The notes: generated by a model from the sequence alone, not told the origin. Positions 53,332 through 63,084 are shown, counted from the stretch's first letter. The stretch is DNA of 64,000 nucleotides from JAHRAW01 sp965226545 (GCA_965226545.1 OZ245364.1:2542001-2606000); one strand, 5' to 3'. Numbers and translations: made by a program.

Positions 53332-54396
53332 ATGCGATTCAAACAAATGCTCACCTTGGTCGAAGCGCACGCCGAAGGCGAAGTCGGGCGCGTGATTACC
53401 GGCGGTGCGCCGCGCGTGCCCGGCGACACGATGGTGGCGAAAATGGATTATCTTAATAATGTCGATGATTCATTGCGGCGGTTTTGCGTGTTTGAACCGC
53501 GCGGTTGTGCGCAGATGAGCGTCAACTTATTGTGCGAACCGACGCGCGACGACGCCGACGCCGGCTTTATCGTGCTGCAGAGTGACCGCGCGCATGCGAT
53601 GTCCGGCTCCAATGCGATTTGCGTTGCCACCGTGTTGTTGGAAACCGGCGTCGTGCCGATGCGCGAACCGCACAGCATCGTGCGATTGGACACCGCCGCC
53701 GGCTTGGTCACCGCGCGCGCCGAATGCGACAACGGCAAATGCGTGCGCGTTGCGTTGGACATGCCGCCCGCGTTTGTCGAACAAACCGATTTGCAAGTGA
53801 CGATTGACGGCGTCGCGGTGCGCGTCGACATTGCATTCGGCGGCGTGTATTACGCATTGATTGATGCGCGCCAATTCGAGTTGCGCATCGCGCCGCAAAA
53901 CGCGCGCCGATTGGTCGAGTTGGGTTGCGCGGTGCATCGCGCGGTTGCGCAAGTTGCAACCTTTGCGCATCCCGAAATTGAATCGCTCAACGCGCTTGCT
54001 TATGTAATGTTCACCGACCAAACCGAAGACGGCGAATTAATCGGCGCGACGATTTTGCCGCCCGGGCGCGTCGACCGTTCACCGTGCGGCACCGGCAACG
54101 CCGCGCGATTGGCGTTGCGCGCCGCGCGCGGGTTGGCGCACATCGGCGAATGCATCACCGCGCGTTCGATTACCGGCGGGCGTTTCGATATCGAATACTT
54201 AAGCCGCGCCACAGTCGGCGACCGCGAAGCGGTGCAGGCGCGGCTGTCGGGGCGCGGTTGGATTTACGGCATGCATCACATCGGCGTCGACCCCGACGAC
54301 CCGTATCCGCTCGGGTTTTCATTGGCCGATTGCTGGGGCGATGCATTCGATTTATTAAAACAAACGCCGAATAAACGTCAACCAAACGACCACTAA
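53332..54396 (+). CDS. Proline racemase family enzyme (Ser/Cys type)
   Basis: 354 residues. The family has two catalytic positions. Here the first is Ser91 in HAMSGSNAICV (Cys in proline racemase) and the second is Cys252 in DRSPCGTGNAARLA. A Ser/Cys pair is known in hydroxyproline epimerase-like subgroups, whereas Thr/Cys marks trans-3-hydroxyproline dehydratase. The likely role is hydroxyproline or proline breakdown, though the substrate is open. It is followed by malate synthase G after about 105 nt. Confidence 0.82.
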   Translation: MRFKQMLTLVEAHAEGEVGRVITGGAPRVPGDTMVAKMDYLNNVDDSLRRFCVFEPRGCAQMSVNLLCEPTRDDADAGFIVLQSDRAHAMSGSNAICVATVLLETGVVPMREPHSIVRLDTAAGLVTARAECDNGKCVRVALDMPPAFVEQTDLQVTIDGVAVRVDIAFGGVYYALIDARQFELRIAPQNARRLVELGCAVHRAVAQVATFAHPEIESLNALAYVMFTDQTEDGELIGATILPPGRVDRSPCGTGNAARLALRAARGLAHIGECITARSITGGRFDIEYLSRATVGDREAVQARLSGRGWIYGMHHIGVDPDDPYPLGFSLADCWGDAFDLLKQTPNKRQPNDH

Positions 54397-54439
54397 ACAT
54401 CAAGCGAATCCAAATCGTCAATGGCATAATGACGGTTTG

Positions 54440-54495
54440 CGCATTGACAAACCCTCGACAAACTCTCGACAAAACCTCCTCGACAACCCTCCCGA
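54440..54495. repeat. CTCGACAAA repeats before glcB
   Basis: Four imperfect CTCGACAAA/CCTCGACAA units between the racemase and malate synthase genes. Confidence 0.6.
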
Positions 54496-54502
54496 TTAAC
54501 AA

Positions 54503-56683
54503 ATGATGAACGCCCCGGTTGAACTGCATGAATTGACGATTGACCATCGGTTGCATCAATTGATTGCCGATGAAATCGCCCCGCACAGCGGCGTCGACGC
54601 CGATGATTTTTGGCGGCATCTAGCGACAATCGTCGATGAGTTTGGCGAACAAAACCGCGCGCTGCTCGACAAGCGCGCGCATCTGCAAAAACAAATCGAC
54701 GCCTGGCATCGCGAACATCCCGGTCGTCCGCCGTTGCCCGAATACAAACAACTGCTGCGCGACATCGGCTATCTGTTACCCGAAGGCGAATCGTTTTGCA
54801 TCCCGACTGAAAACGTCGATGATGAAATCGCCTTAATCGCCGGGCCGCAATTGGTCGTGCCGATCGATAATGCGCGCTATGCGCTCAATGCGGTTAACGC
54901 GCGCTGGATGAGTTTATACGATGCGTTGTACGCGACCGATGTTATCAATGAAGTCGAAGGCTGCAAGCGCACCGCAAAATATAATCCGGTGCGCGGTGCG
55001 CGGGTGATTCAATACGTGCGCGATTTTTTGGACAGGGTTGTGCCGCTGGCGGTCGGCAGCCACGCCTATGCGGTCGCTTATAAAGTGCGCTCGGGCAAAT
55101 TGATTGTGGTGATGGGCGACGGCGGCGAAACCGAATTGGGCTGGCGCGAATGTTTTGCCGGCTGGCGCGGCGCGCCGGAATCGCCGTCGGCGATTTTGCT
55201 CAAGCACAATAACCTGCACATTGAAATCCTCATCGGCGAAGGCTATTACATCGGGCGCGGCGATTTGGCCGGCATCTACGATGTGCGAATCGAATCCGCA
55301 ATCACCGCGATTATGGATTGCGAAGATTCGGTTGCGGCCGTCGACGCCGCGGACAAGGCGCGCATCTATCGAAACTGGTGCGGCTTGATGAAGGGCGATT
55401 TGCGCGTGACCTTAATGCGCAACGGCAAGTCGGTTGAACGCGCCTTGCAGCCGGACATCGAATACATCGGCGCCGACGGCGCGCCGCGCAAATTGCGCGC
55501 GCGCGCGTTAATGTTCATCCGCCATGTCGGCGCGCACATGTACACCGATGCGGTGCTGCATCGCGGCGCGCCGATTGCCGAAATGTTTTTGGATGCGATG
55601 GTCACCACCTTGGCCGCCAAACACGATTTGCTCGGGCGCGGCAAATTCCAAAACAGCCGAACCGGCGGCGTGTATGTCGTCAAACCGAAAATGCACGGGC
55701 CCGAGGAAGTCGCGGCCGCGGTGGCGTTGTTTGCGCGCATCGAACAATTGTTGTCGTTGCCGCCGAACACGCTGAAAATCGGCGTGATGGATGAAGAGCG
55801 GCGCACCACGGTGAACTTAACCGAATGCATCCGCGCGGCCGGCGCGCGATTGGTTTTCATCAACACCGGCTTCCTCGACCGCACCGGCGACGAGATTCAC
55901 ACCTGCATGGAAGCCGGCGCGGTGCTGCCGAAAAACGAAATGAAAAGCGCGACTTGGCTGCTCGGCTATGAAGATTGGAATGTCGACATCGGCTTGGCCA
56001 CCGGGCTGCCGCGGCGCGCGCAAATCGGCAAGGGCATGTGGGCCGCGCCGGACAACATGGCGCAAATGCTCGAACAAAAATTCGCCCATCCGCGCGCCGG
56101 CGCCAACACCGCCTGGGTGCCGTCGCCGACCGCCGGCGCATTGCATGCGATGCATTATCATTATGTCAACGTCGCCGCGCGCCAACGCGAATTAAGCGGC
56201 GCGGTGCGCGCCAACTTGGATGACATCTTAACCGTGCCGTTGCTTGCGCGCACCCTCGACGAAAACGAACTGCAGCGCGAATTGGAAAACAACGCGCAAA
56301 GCATTCTCGGCTATGTCGTGCGCTGGGTCGACGACGGCGTCGGCTGCTCCAAGGTCGCCGATTTATCCGACACCGCATTGATGGAAGACCGCGCCACGTT
56401 GCGCATCTCCAGCCAACACATCGCCAACTGGCTGCATCACGGCTTGGTTTCCAAACAACAAGTCACCGCGGCCTTCCAAAAAATGGCCGCGGTGGTCGAC
56501 CGCCAAAACGACGGCGCAAAAGGCTATCAACCGATGGCGCCGGGCTTCGACGGCATCGCCTTTAACGCCGCATTGGAATTGGCGCTGGCCGGCCGAGACG
56601 CCGCCAACGGCTACACCGAAACGGTGTTGCATGCGCGGCGGCGCGAGGCGAAAGCCAAACTTGGCGCGCGCAACGAAGATTAA
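54503..56683 (+). CDS. glcB: Malate synthase G
   Basis: 726 residues, the usual size of the G isoform. Condenses glyoxylate and acetyl-CoA to malate. IIMDCEDSVAAVDAADKA-type sequence (here AIMDCEDSVAAVDAADKA), GVYVVKPKMHGPEEV and KIGVMDEERRTTVNL are diagnostic, with the catalytic Asp in the C-terminal S-D-T-A-L-M-E-D-R-A-T-L-R region. No isocitrate lyase or glycolate oxidase genes are adjacent. The start is ATG 54503 or 54506. It converges on and overlaps the cyclase gene by 4 nt. Confidence 0.95.
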   Translation: MMNAPVELHELTIDHRLHQLIADEIAPHSGVDADDFWRHLATIVDEFGEQNRALLDKRAHLQKQIDAWHREHPGRPPLPEYKQLLRDIGYLLPEGESFCIPTENVDDEIALIAGPQLVVPIDNARYALNAVNARWMSLYDALYATDVINEVEGCKRTAKYNPVRGARVIQYVRDFLDRVVPLAVGSHAYAVAYKVRSGKLIVVMGDGGETELGWRECFAGWRGAPESPSAILLKHNNLHIEILIGEGYYIGRGDLAGIYDVRIESAITAIMDCEDSVAAVDAADKARIYRNWCGLMKGDLRVTLMRNGKSVERALQPDIEYIGADGAPRKLRARALMFIRHVGAHMYTDAVLHRGAPIAEMFLDAMVTTLAAKHDLLGRGKFQNSRTGGVYVVKPKMHGPEEVAAAVALFARIEQLLSLPPNTLKIGVMDEERRTTVNLTECIRAAGARLVFINTGFLDRTGDEIHTCMEAGAVLPKNEMKSATWLLGYEDWNVDIGLATGLPRRAQIGKGMWAAPDNMAQMLEQKFAHPRAGANTAWVPSPTAGALHAMHYHYVNVAARQRELSGAVRANLDDILTVPLLARTLDENELQRELENNAQSILGYVVRWVDDGVGCSKVADLSDTALMEDRATLRISSQHIANWLHHGLVSKQQVTAAFQKMAAVVDRQNDGAKGYQPMAPGFDGIAFNAALELALAGRDAANGYTETVLHARRREAKAKLGARNED

Positions 56684-58452
56684 TCGGTCGACTTGTTGCG
56701 CGCGCGCAACGCATAAATCTCAACCGCGCCGCTGCGTCCTTTGACTTCATAACCGCCGACTTCGGCAAACTGCAATTGTTCATCGGCGCGCGCAAGTTGC
56801 GCGGTTGCGCCGCTGGTTAACACGGTCGCCTTGTCGCCGCGGTCGAATTGTCCGCACAAGGACACGATGCGATTGCAGGTGTTGACCGTGTCGCCGATGA
56901 CGGTGTAATTCATCCGCGAACTTGCGCCGATGTTGCCGACCAACAACGCGCCGCTGTGAATCGCGATTTTGATTCGCACCGGCGAATCTTCGCGCGTCAA
57001 TTGCGCGGCGATGTCGAGCGCGGCGCGACAGGCGCGTTGTGCATGGTCGGCTTGTCGTTCGGGCGCGCCCCAAAACGCCATCACCGCATCGCCGATGTAT
57101 TTATCAAGCGTGCCGCCGTGTTGTTCTATGCATCGCGCGACAATCTCGAAATGCGCATTGACCAACGCCGCAACTTCGCCGGGACGCATGTTCTCCGACA
57201 ATGCGGTAAAGCCGATGATGTCGGTGAACATCACGGTCAATGTATCGATGCGCGATTCGATAAACCCGTCGCCGCGTCGCTGCATCAATTGGCGCACCAA
57301 GCGTTTCGGCATGTATTTCTCGAACCAACGCAAGCCATCGACCATTTGATTAAAGGCGTCGGCTTGTTCATCAATTTCGCGCACGCCCGAATGCGCAACC
57401 GGCTCGACGCGCTCGAGTTGCAAACGGCTGACATGCTTGGCTGACACCGCCAACTTGCGAATCGGCCCGGCGATTTTGCGCGCAATCCACAACGCACAAC
57501 CGATTGCCAACAACAACACGCCCAAGCCGAGCAAAAATGAATCGCGCATCGCGCGAAGTCGATTGTCGAGAGTTTGCTTTGCGCCGTAAATGCCGATGTG
57601 CCAAGGCGCTTCGCCGAATTCATCATTGACGCGCGACAGCACCCAATAGTCCTCGCCGTTGGCCGGGTCGGTGATGCCGCGAATCTCGAGGCCGGTTGGA
57701 GTGCGAAAATTCACTTTGCTTGATTGAAACCGCGCGATAACCGGGTCGGTGATTTCGCTTAGCCGCGGCATGCGCCCGTCAACTTCGCGCCGCCCGAGCA
57801 CTTTGTCTTGATGAATAATAAACGCGGTCATGCCAAGTTTTTCGCCGATGCGGCGCACGGTGGTCGACAAGTTTTCGATGCCGACGCCGGTCGCCAACAC
57901 GCCCATCAATTGCCCGCGATGTCGCAAGGCGGCGAGCGCATAAACGTGATTGCGGTTGGCCGACGCCGACGCGCCCCAAATCGGCGTTGCGCTGCGCCGC
58001 GATTGCGCAATCAACGCGGCCAATTCGGGCGCGACTGCGGCGTCATCGAATTGCATCTCGATGGCGCCGTTTGCGCGGCGGCGAATGGTTGTGCGCACTC
58101 GCTCGCCGTCGCTCCACGAAACATCGGTGACTTGCGGGGCGGCGGCGAGCGCACCGCGCAACACCGCGCGCAATTGCGCCGGATTGTTTGGATCGACTTG
58201 TCCGGCCGCGACTTGGCGTTGGATGAACAACGATATTTCCATCGCCGGATTGAGATAATTGCGTATCTCTTCCTCGACAAAAAACATCGCCAACCGTCCA
58301 CTCGCGCGCAACAATTCGGTGTTGGCGCGCCATGTGATTTGCGCGGAGGAAAACAACACCAATGCGGACGACAACAACACCAAGCCGGCGATGGTTGCCG
58401 ACAACAATGCGGTGACGCCGACCGCGCGCCGTTTCGATTGGCGCCGCTTCAT
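56680..58452 (-). CDS. Membrane adenylate/guanylate cyclase with sensor domain
   Basis: 590 residues. In order: N-terminal membrane helix (about 15-40); a periplasmic Cache-like sensor (about 50-290); a second helix (about 295-320); HAMP (about 320-380); and a class III cyclase domain (about 400-570). VMFTDIIGFTALSE holds the metal-binding Asp, and DKYIGDAVMAFWGAPE the second Asp. The substrate-specifying positions do not allow me to separate cAMP from cGMP. The ATG overlaps the dgcN stop (ATGA pattern), suggesting coupling. Confidence 0.9.
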   Translation of the reverse strand: MKRRQSKRRAVGVTALLSATIAGLVLLSSALVLFSSAQITWRANTELLRASGRLAMFFVEEEIRNYLNPAMEISLFIQRQVAAGQVDPNNPAQLRAVLRGALAAAPQVTDVSWSDGERVRTTIRRRANGAIEMQFDDAAVAPELAALIAQSRRSATPIWGASASANRNHVYALAALRHRGQLMGVLATGVGIENLSTTVRRIGEKLGMTAFIIHQDKVLGRREVDGRMPRLSEITDPVIARFQSSKVNFRTPTGLEIRGITDPANGEDYWVLSRVNDEFGEAPWHIGIYGAKQTLDNRLRAMRDSFLLGLGVLLLAIGCALWIARKIAGPIRKLAVSAKHVSRLQLERVEPVAHSGVREIDEQADAFNQMVDGLRWFEKYMPKRLVRQLMQRRGDGFIESRIDTLTVMFTDIIGFTALSENMRPGEVAALVNAHFEIVARCIEQHGGTLDKYIGDAVMAFWGAPERQADHAQRACRAALDIAAQLTREDSPVRIKIAIHSGALLVGNIGASSRMNYTVIGDTVNTCNRIVSLCGQFDRGDKATVLTSGATAQLARADEQLQFAEVGGYEVKGRSGAVEIYALRARNKSTD

Positions 58453-59480
58453 CACACCAACAACCGCGCAAGTTTGCCGGCGTCGTCGCGCACCACATCG
58501 GCGACCGGCAATTGCAATTGTTGTTCGAGTGCATCGATGTCGGCGCGCGCTTGATGTTCATCGAGTGCCGAAGTGTTTAACGCAACGCCCACGGTAACCG
58601 CTTCGGTCAACGCACCGCAGGCGCGCGCGAGTTGTTCGTTTAAGCGAATGAATTGGTCGAGCGGCGGCACCGTCACATTGTGCGGTTTGCGCAGGCGAGT
58701 CATGCGCGCGCGGTGGCACATTATTAAATGAGTCGGGCACGCGCCGCGCAACAGTGAAAGCGTTGCGCTGCTGCCCGGATGCAACAGCGAACCCTGCCCT
58801 TCGACGATGACGATGTCGTGCGCGCGCGCAGCCAGCGCCAATTTTTCGACCGCACCGCAGGCGTGGTCGAGACGATAGGCGTCGAGCGCAATGCCGCGTC
58901 CGCTAATCGTGACGCCGATTTGTCCGGTGGCGAGAAATTCGGCGTCGTGTCCGTGCGCGCACAGCCAGCGATGAATTTCCAACGCCGCGGTCATCTTGCC
59001 GACGGCCATGTCGGTGCCGACCATCAACACGCGCTTGTTGGTTAACTTCGCGGCGCGCGCCGCGGCGATGCACGGCGTATCCGACACTTGACGCACATCC
59101 CAAATCCAACGTCCGGGTTTGCACAATGCGCCGAGTTGTTCATTTAAATTGTCGTGCAGTCCGTTGACGATGGACATGCCCAACTGCAGCGCGCGCGTCA
59201 ACGGTGCGCGCCATTCGCGCGGCACGCGTCCGCCGGACGGCGCGGTGCCAAGCACCAACACCTCGGCGCCCAACGCCGCGGCTTGTTCGATATCGGCGAC
59301 CACCGGATACTCAAACGGCAAATCGCAAGTTTGACAAACGCGCCGCCCGGCATGCGCCGAATCGATGACGCAACACACCGGGTTGGATGCATAGCGCATC
59401 ACGCCGAATCCCATCTTGCCGTACTCGCCGTCCAAACTTTGCTCCATGTAAATCGCCAGCGGTTGATGCGCGCTTAACAC
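58452..59480 (-). CDS. dgcN: DUF1611 protein, DgcN-like
   Basis: 342 residues from a GTG that overlaps the stop of the upstream epimerase gene. LAIYMEQSLDGEYGKMGFG is the N-terminal block of DUF1611. A P-loop-like MVGTDMAVGKMTAALE and a VEGQGSLLHPGSSATLSLLRG block follow. DgcN proteins act with DgcA in D-glutamate breakdown via N-acetylation. The tight coupling to the epimerase supports that role. An ATG at 59447 is an alternative start but would cut the conserved N-terminus. Confidence 0.82.
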   Translation of the reverse strand: MLSAHQPLAIYMEQSLDGEYGKMGFGVMRYASNPVCCVIDSAHAGRRVCQTCDLPFEYPVVADIEQAAALGAEVLVLGTAPSGGRVPREWRAPLTRALQLGMSIVNGLHDNLNEQLGALCKPGRWIWDVRQVSDTPCIAAARAAKLTNKRVLMVGTDMAVGKMTAALEIHRWLCAHGHDAEFLATGQIGVTISGRGIALDAYRLDHACGAVEKLALAARAHDIVIVEGQGSLLHPGSSATLSLLRGACPTHLIMCHRARMTRLRKPHNVTVPPLDQFIRLNEQLARACGALTEAVTVGVALNTSALDEHQARADIDALEQQLQLPVADVVRDDAGKLARLLV

Positions 59481-60553
59481 TGAACAAAACCCGCGCCGTG
59501 TCCGGGCTGTTGATTCGGCGTGACGATTCCGTTCACCAATTGCGCGCCGATGCACGGGTCGGGGTTAAGATTGAAATGCGAATCGAGGTCGATGTAATCG
59601 ATTGCCCCGCCAAGCGCGGCGGCGGCTGAGATGGCAAGCGACGATTCGCCCATGCAGCCAATCATGGTTTGCAGACGCAATGCGCGCGCCACCGCAATGA
59701 TGCGCAACGCTTCGGTGATGCCGCCGCATTTCATTAATTTAAGATTAACGCCATCGACCGCCGCGGCCAATCTCGGCACATCGGCAGCAACGCGACACGA
59801 CTCATCGATAAAAATCGGCAACGGTCGGTCGGCAAACAATGCCGGCAATTCGGCTTCATTGCCTTCAGCCAGCGGCTGCTCGATGTATTCGACATCGCGT
59901 TCGGCAAGCCATTTCATCATCGTGCGCGCTTGCGCGAGATTCCATCCGCCGTTGGCGTCGACGCGCAGGCGCAATGACTCATCGCGCAGGCGGTTGCGCA
60001 CACATTCGCGCACTTGCGCAAGCATCGCTTGGTCGGCGTCGATGCCGTCGGGTGAACCGAGTTTAATTTTAAGCGCGCGGAATTTATCCAACTGCAATTG
60101 CGCGATGCGTTCGCGCACAATATCCGGCGCGCAAATGCCGAGCGTTATTGAAGTCGGCACGCGCGGCGGCGGCATGCCGAGCAATTGATACAACGGCAAG
60201 CCGCCCGAGCGCGCCAATGCATCCCACAAGGCAATATCCAATGCGGCCAGCGCGCAAGGCGGCACTTGCGCATCGCATGCGCGCGCATGCACTTGCATCG
60301 GTGAAAGCGTTTTGGTTTGCGCATCCAACGCCCGCGCCTCATCGTTAAACGCCTCGGCAAACTTGCGCAACGCCGCTTCGCCGACGGCTGCACTTGCCGC
60401 GCCTTGCCGCGCACCCGGCGCCATCTCGCCCCAACCGATTGCGTCGTCGAATGTAACCGAGACAAACAAGTTGTCGGCATCACCGCTTACGCCGCGGCTA
60501 ATCGCAAGCGGGATGCGCTTATGCAGACGAAGCGTACGGAAGGCGAGTTGCAT
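59474..60553 (-). CDS. dgcA: Enolase-superfamily epimerase, DgcA-like
   Basis: 359 residues of the muconate lactonising/dipeptide epimerase group. The catalytic Lys pair is in RALKIKLGS (KxK). Metal ligands are in VDANGGW, EQPL and IDESC. The closest named families are L-Ala-D/L-Glu epimerase and DgcA (N-acetyl-D-glutamate racemase). The partner DUF1611 gene favours DgcA. The start at 60553 fits the family; the upstream in-frame stretch is simple-sequence DNA. Confidence 0.85.
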   Translation of the reverse strand: MQLAFRTLRLHKRIPLAISRGVSGDADNLFVSVTFDDAIGWGEMAPGARQGAASAAVGEAALRKFAEAFNDEARALDAQTKTLSPMQVHARACDAQVPPCALAALDIALWDALARSGGLPLYQLLGMPPPRVPTSITLGICAPDIVRERIAQLQLDKFRALKIKLGSPDGIDADQAMLAQVRECVRNRLRDESLRLRVDANGGWNLAQARTMMKWLAERDVEYIEQPLAEGNEAELPALFADRPLPIFIDESCRVAADVPRLAAAVDGVNLKLMKCGGITEALRIIAVARALRLQTMIGCMGESSLAISAAAALGGAIDYIDLDSHFNLNPDPCIGAQLVNGIVTPNQQPGHGAGFVQC

Positions 60554-60555
60554 CA

Positions 60556-60725
60556 CAAAACGAATGTCGATATTAATATCAAGATTAATATTAATGTTAA
60601 TGTTAATGTTAATGCAATTAAAAAAAGTAACTGTGAAAGTAACTATAAAAATAAATGTAAAAGTAAAAGTAAAAGTAAGTTCGAAGTGAATGTAAATACA
60701 ACTACAAAACGAATTCGAATCAAAA
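60556..60725. repeat. AATGTT/AAAGTA hexamer array between pta and dgcA
   Basis: AATATTAATGTTAATGTT steps followed by AAAGTAAAAGTAAAAGTA steps, 6-nt period, very AT rich. No gene. Confidence 0.75.
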
Positions 60726-60726
60726 G

Positions 60727-61854
60727 TTACGCACTTGCTTGCGCAGCCGTCACCGCACATAACGCGACAATGTCTTCGACTTGACAGCCGCGCGACAAAT
60801 CATTCATCGGTTTTGCCAAGCCCTGCAAAATTGGCCCAATGGCGCGCACCGCACCGAGTCGTTCGGCGATTTTGTAGCCGATGTTCGCGGCTTGCAAATC
60901 GGGAAAGATGAAGATGTTGGCGGGCGCCGGGATATTGTTGTGCGGAGATTTGCGGCGCAAAATTTCCGCATCCACGGCGGCGTCAAACTGCACTTCGCAA
61001 AGCACTTCGAGTTGCGGTCGATGCCGCGCAATGATTGCCCCGGCCTCGCGCACTTTATCAACCAACGGATGATTGGCGCTGCCGGCGGTCGAAAACGACA
61101 ACAACGCAACGCGCGGCGCCATCGCCAACAACGCCTTTGCGCTGTCGCCGGTGTCCATCGCGATTTGCGCCAATTGCGCGGCGTCCGGCGCAATCACCAT
61201 CGCGCAATCGGCAAACAATGCCGCGCCGCGAATCGCTTGATGCGGCAACTCGTGCTGCATAATAAAAAACGACGAAATCAAGTTTGGCGCCGGCGCCGAA
61301 TCGGACGGCGAGTCGGATGACGAGTCGGATGATGAGTCGGACGACGAATCCGATGCGCGTTTGCCGCCGACAATGCGCAAGGCGGCGCGCACGACATCGC
61401 CCGTGGTGTGCGCCGCACCGGCAACGCAACCGTCGGCATCGCCGGCGGCGAGCATGCATGCGCCCAACGTCAACGGCGCGCGGATTTGTTCTTGCGCATC
61501 GCGCAGGCTGATTGGTTTGCCGCCGTTTTTTTTGTTGGATTGCGCGCGCTGAGTTGCGCGCATATAAATCTCGGCGTGGCGCGCGGCATGCGCATTGTCG
61601 TGCGGGTTGATGACCGTACACTGCGCCGCGTCCATCGTCGCCTCCATCGACTGACCGGCATCGCGCGCCGCATCGCGCAGGGCGTTTTGCAAAGCGTCGT
61701 GCACCGCGCCGTCACCAAGCACAATAACTTCGGCGATTTGCCGCAACGCGATTTGCGCCGCGGCTTGAACGATGCGCGCATCATCGCCTTCGGGCAACAC
61801 GATTTTTTTGGGATGCGCCGCGGCGCGCGCGGTGATTTGGTCGAGCGCGTTCAT
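60727..61854 (-). CDS. pta: Phosphate acetyltransferase (short form)
   Basis: 375 residues, the PTA domain only, without the N-terminal regulatory part of long Pta. Interconverts acetyl-CoA and acetyl phosphate. KIVLPEGDDARIVQAAAQIA is the N-terminus; DGCVAGAAHTTGDVVRAAL and FPDLQAANIGYKIAERLG are conserved blocks. A run of Ser/Asp tetrads (residues about 167-185) is inserted and encoded by a 12-nt repeat at 61299-61356. No ackA is adjacent. Divergent from nirK. Confidence 0.9.
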   Translation of the reverse strand: MNALDQITARAAAHPKKIVLPEGDDARIVQAAAQIALRQIAEVIVLGDGAVHDALQNALRDAARDAGQSMEATMDAAQCTVINPHDNAHAARHAEIYMRATQRAQSNKKNGGKPISLRDAQEQIRAPLTLGACMLAAGDADGCVAGAAHTTGDVVRAALRIVGGKRASDSSSDSSSDSSSDSPSDSAPAPNLISSFFIMQHELPHQAIRGAALFADCAMVIAPDAAQLAQIAMDTGDSAKALLAMAPRVALLSFSTAGSANHPLVDKVREAGAIIARHRPQLEVLCEVQFDAAVDAEILRRKSPHNNIPAPANIFIFPDLQAANIGYKIAERLGAVRAIGPILQGLAKPMNDLSRGCQVEDIVALCAVTAAQASA

Positions 61855-61890
61855 CGGTAAATTATAGCCGCGCGTGACGCGCATTGCGTT

Positions 61891-61904
61891 TTGATTTGCA
61901 TCAA
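61891..61904 (+). promoter_or_regulatory. FNR/NNR-type operator before nirK
   Basis: A perfect palindrome TTGAT-TTGC-ATCAA, 57 nt upstream of the nirK ATG and 37 bp upstream of the pta ATG. It matches the FNR/DNR/NNR consensus, so nirK is probably induced by low oxygen or nitric oxide. Confidence 0.8.
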
Positions 61905-61960
61905 GGAAACGGCGCGGCGGATGCGGCATGTTGAAACACTGTTCACATTTGGAGACTGCA

Positions 61961-63064
61961 ATGAAAACCAAGACGATTGTGTTTCTAATGAGTTGTTTGT
62001 TCGCGCCGGCTGCGTTGGCCGGCGACGGTTGGCAAGGCGCCGAAGTCGGCGTGCATGCCAAGTTGGACGGGCTTAAGCGCGTCAAACAAAAACTGGTTGC
62101 GCCGCCGTTTTTGCCGCAACACGAGCAAACGCGCAGCGGCAAGCCGCGCATTATTGAAGTCGAGATGGTGATTAAGGAAAAGGAAATCGAAGTCGAGCCC
62201 GGCGTTTTTATGTGGGCGTTCACTTATCAAGACAGCGTGCCGGGGCCGTTGATTGTTGCGCACGAAGGCGATTATGTTGAGTTGACCCTGATTAATCCGT
62301 CGACCAATGTGTTGCCGCACAACATCGATTTTCACGCCGCCACCGGCGCGCTTGGCGGCGGCGGGTTGACGGTGGTGGCGCCCGGTCAACAAACGGTGTT
62401 GCGCTGGAAGGCGATTCGTCCGGGCGTGTTTATTTATCATTGCGCGCCGGGCGGGGCGATGGTGCCGTGGCATGTTGTGCATGGCATGAACGGCGCGATT
62501 ATGGTGCTGCCGAAAGGCGGCTTGAAAGATCCCGACGGCAAACCGATACGATACGACCGCGCGTATTACATCGGCGAACAGGATTTTTACATTCCCAAAG
62601 ACGCGCAAGGCAAATACAAACGTTATCCGACGCCGGCGGCGTCGCTCAACGACGACTTGCGCGCGATGCGCACGTTGATTCCGACGCATGTTGTGTTCGG
62701 TGAAAACACCACGGCCTTGGTCGGCGAAAACGCGATGCGCGCCGCCGTCGGCGAAACCGTGTTGTTCATTCATTCGCAAGCCAACCGCCAATCGTATCCG
62801 CATCTCATCGGCGGACACGGCGAATATGTTTGGGAACGCGGCAATCTCGCCGACCCGCCGAGCGCGGATTTGGAGAGTTGGGTAATCGCCGCCGGCTCGG
62901 CCGGGGCGTTCACTTATCGCTTCTTGCAGCCGGGCACTTATGCGTATTTGTCGCACAACTTGATTGAGGCGTTTTTGTTTGGCGCACTCGCCCACGTAAA
63001 AGTTTCCGGCAAGTGGAACAACGATTTGATGGAACAAGTGGTTGCACCGAGCGCGATTAAATAA
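61961..63064 (+). CDS. nirK: Copper-containing nitrite reductase
   Basis: 367 residues with a signal peptide (MKTKTIVFLMSCLFAPAALA). Reduces nitrite to nitric oxide in the periplasm. Type 1 copper ligands: His120, Cys161, His171, Met176. Type 2 ligands: His125, His160 and His332 (SHNLIEA). PHNIDFHAATGALGGG and the HC-x-PGG motif are classic. GGAG precedes the ATG. No nor genes are within the window. Confidence 0.95.
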   Translation: MKTKTIVFLMSCLFAPAALAGDGWQGAEVGVHAKLDGLKRVKQKLVAPPFLPQHEQTRSGKPRIIEVEMVIKEKEIEVEPGVFMWAFTYQDSVPGPLIVAHEGDYVELTLINPSTNVLPHNIDFHAATGALGGGGLTVVAPGQQTVLRWKAIRPGVFIYHCAPGGAMVPWHVVHGMNGAIMVLPKGGLKDPDGKPIRYDRAYYIGEQDFYIPKDAQGKYKRYPTPAASLNDDLRAMRTLIPTHVVFGENTTALVGENAMRAAVGETVLFIHSQANRQSYPHLIGGHGEYVWERGNLADPPSADLESWVIAAGSAGAFTYRFLQPGTYAYLSHNLIEAFLFGALAHVKVSGKWNNDLMEQVVAPSAIK

Positions 63065-63084
63065 TTGCGCGGTTGACTCAAGAA

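Noticed and set aside
60554..60760. N-terminal extension of the dgcA product
   Set aside because: It is encoded by alternating AATGTT and AAAGTA repeats and has no family counterpart.
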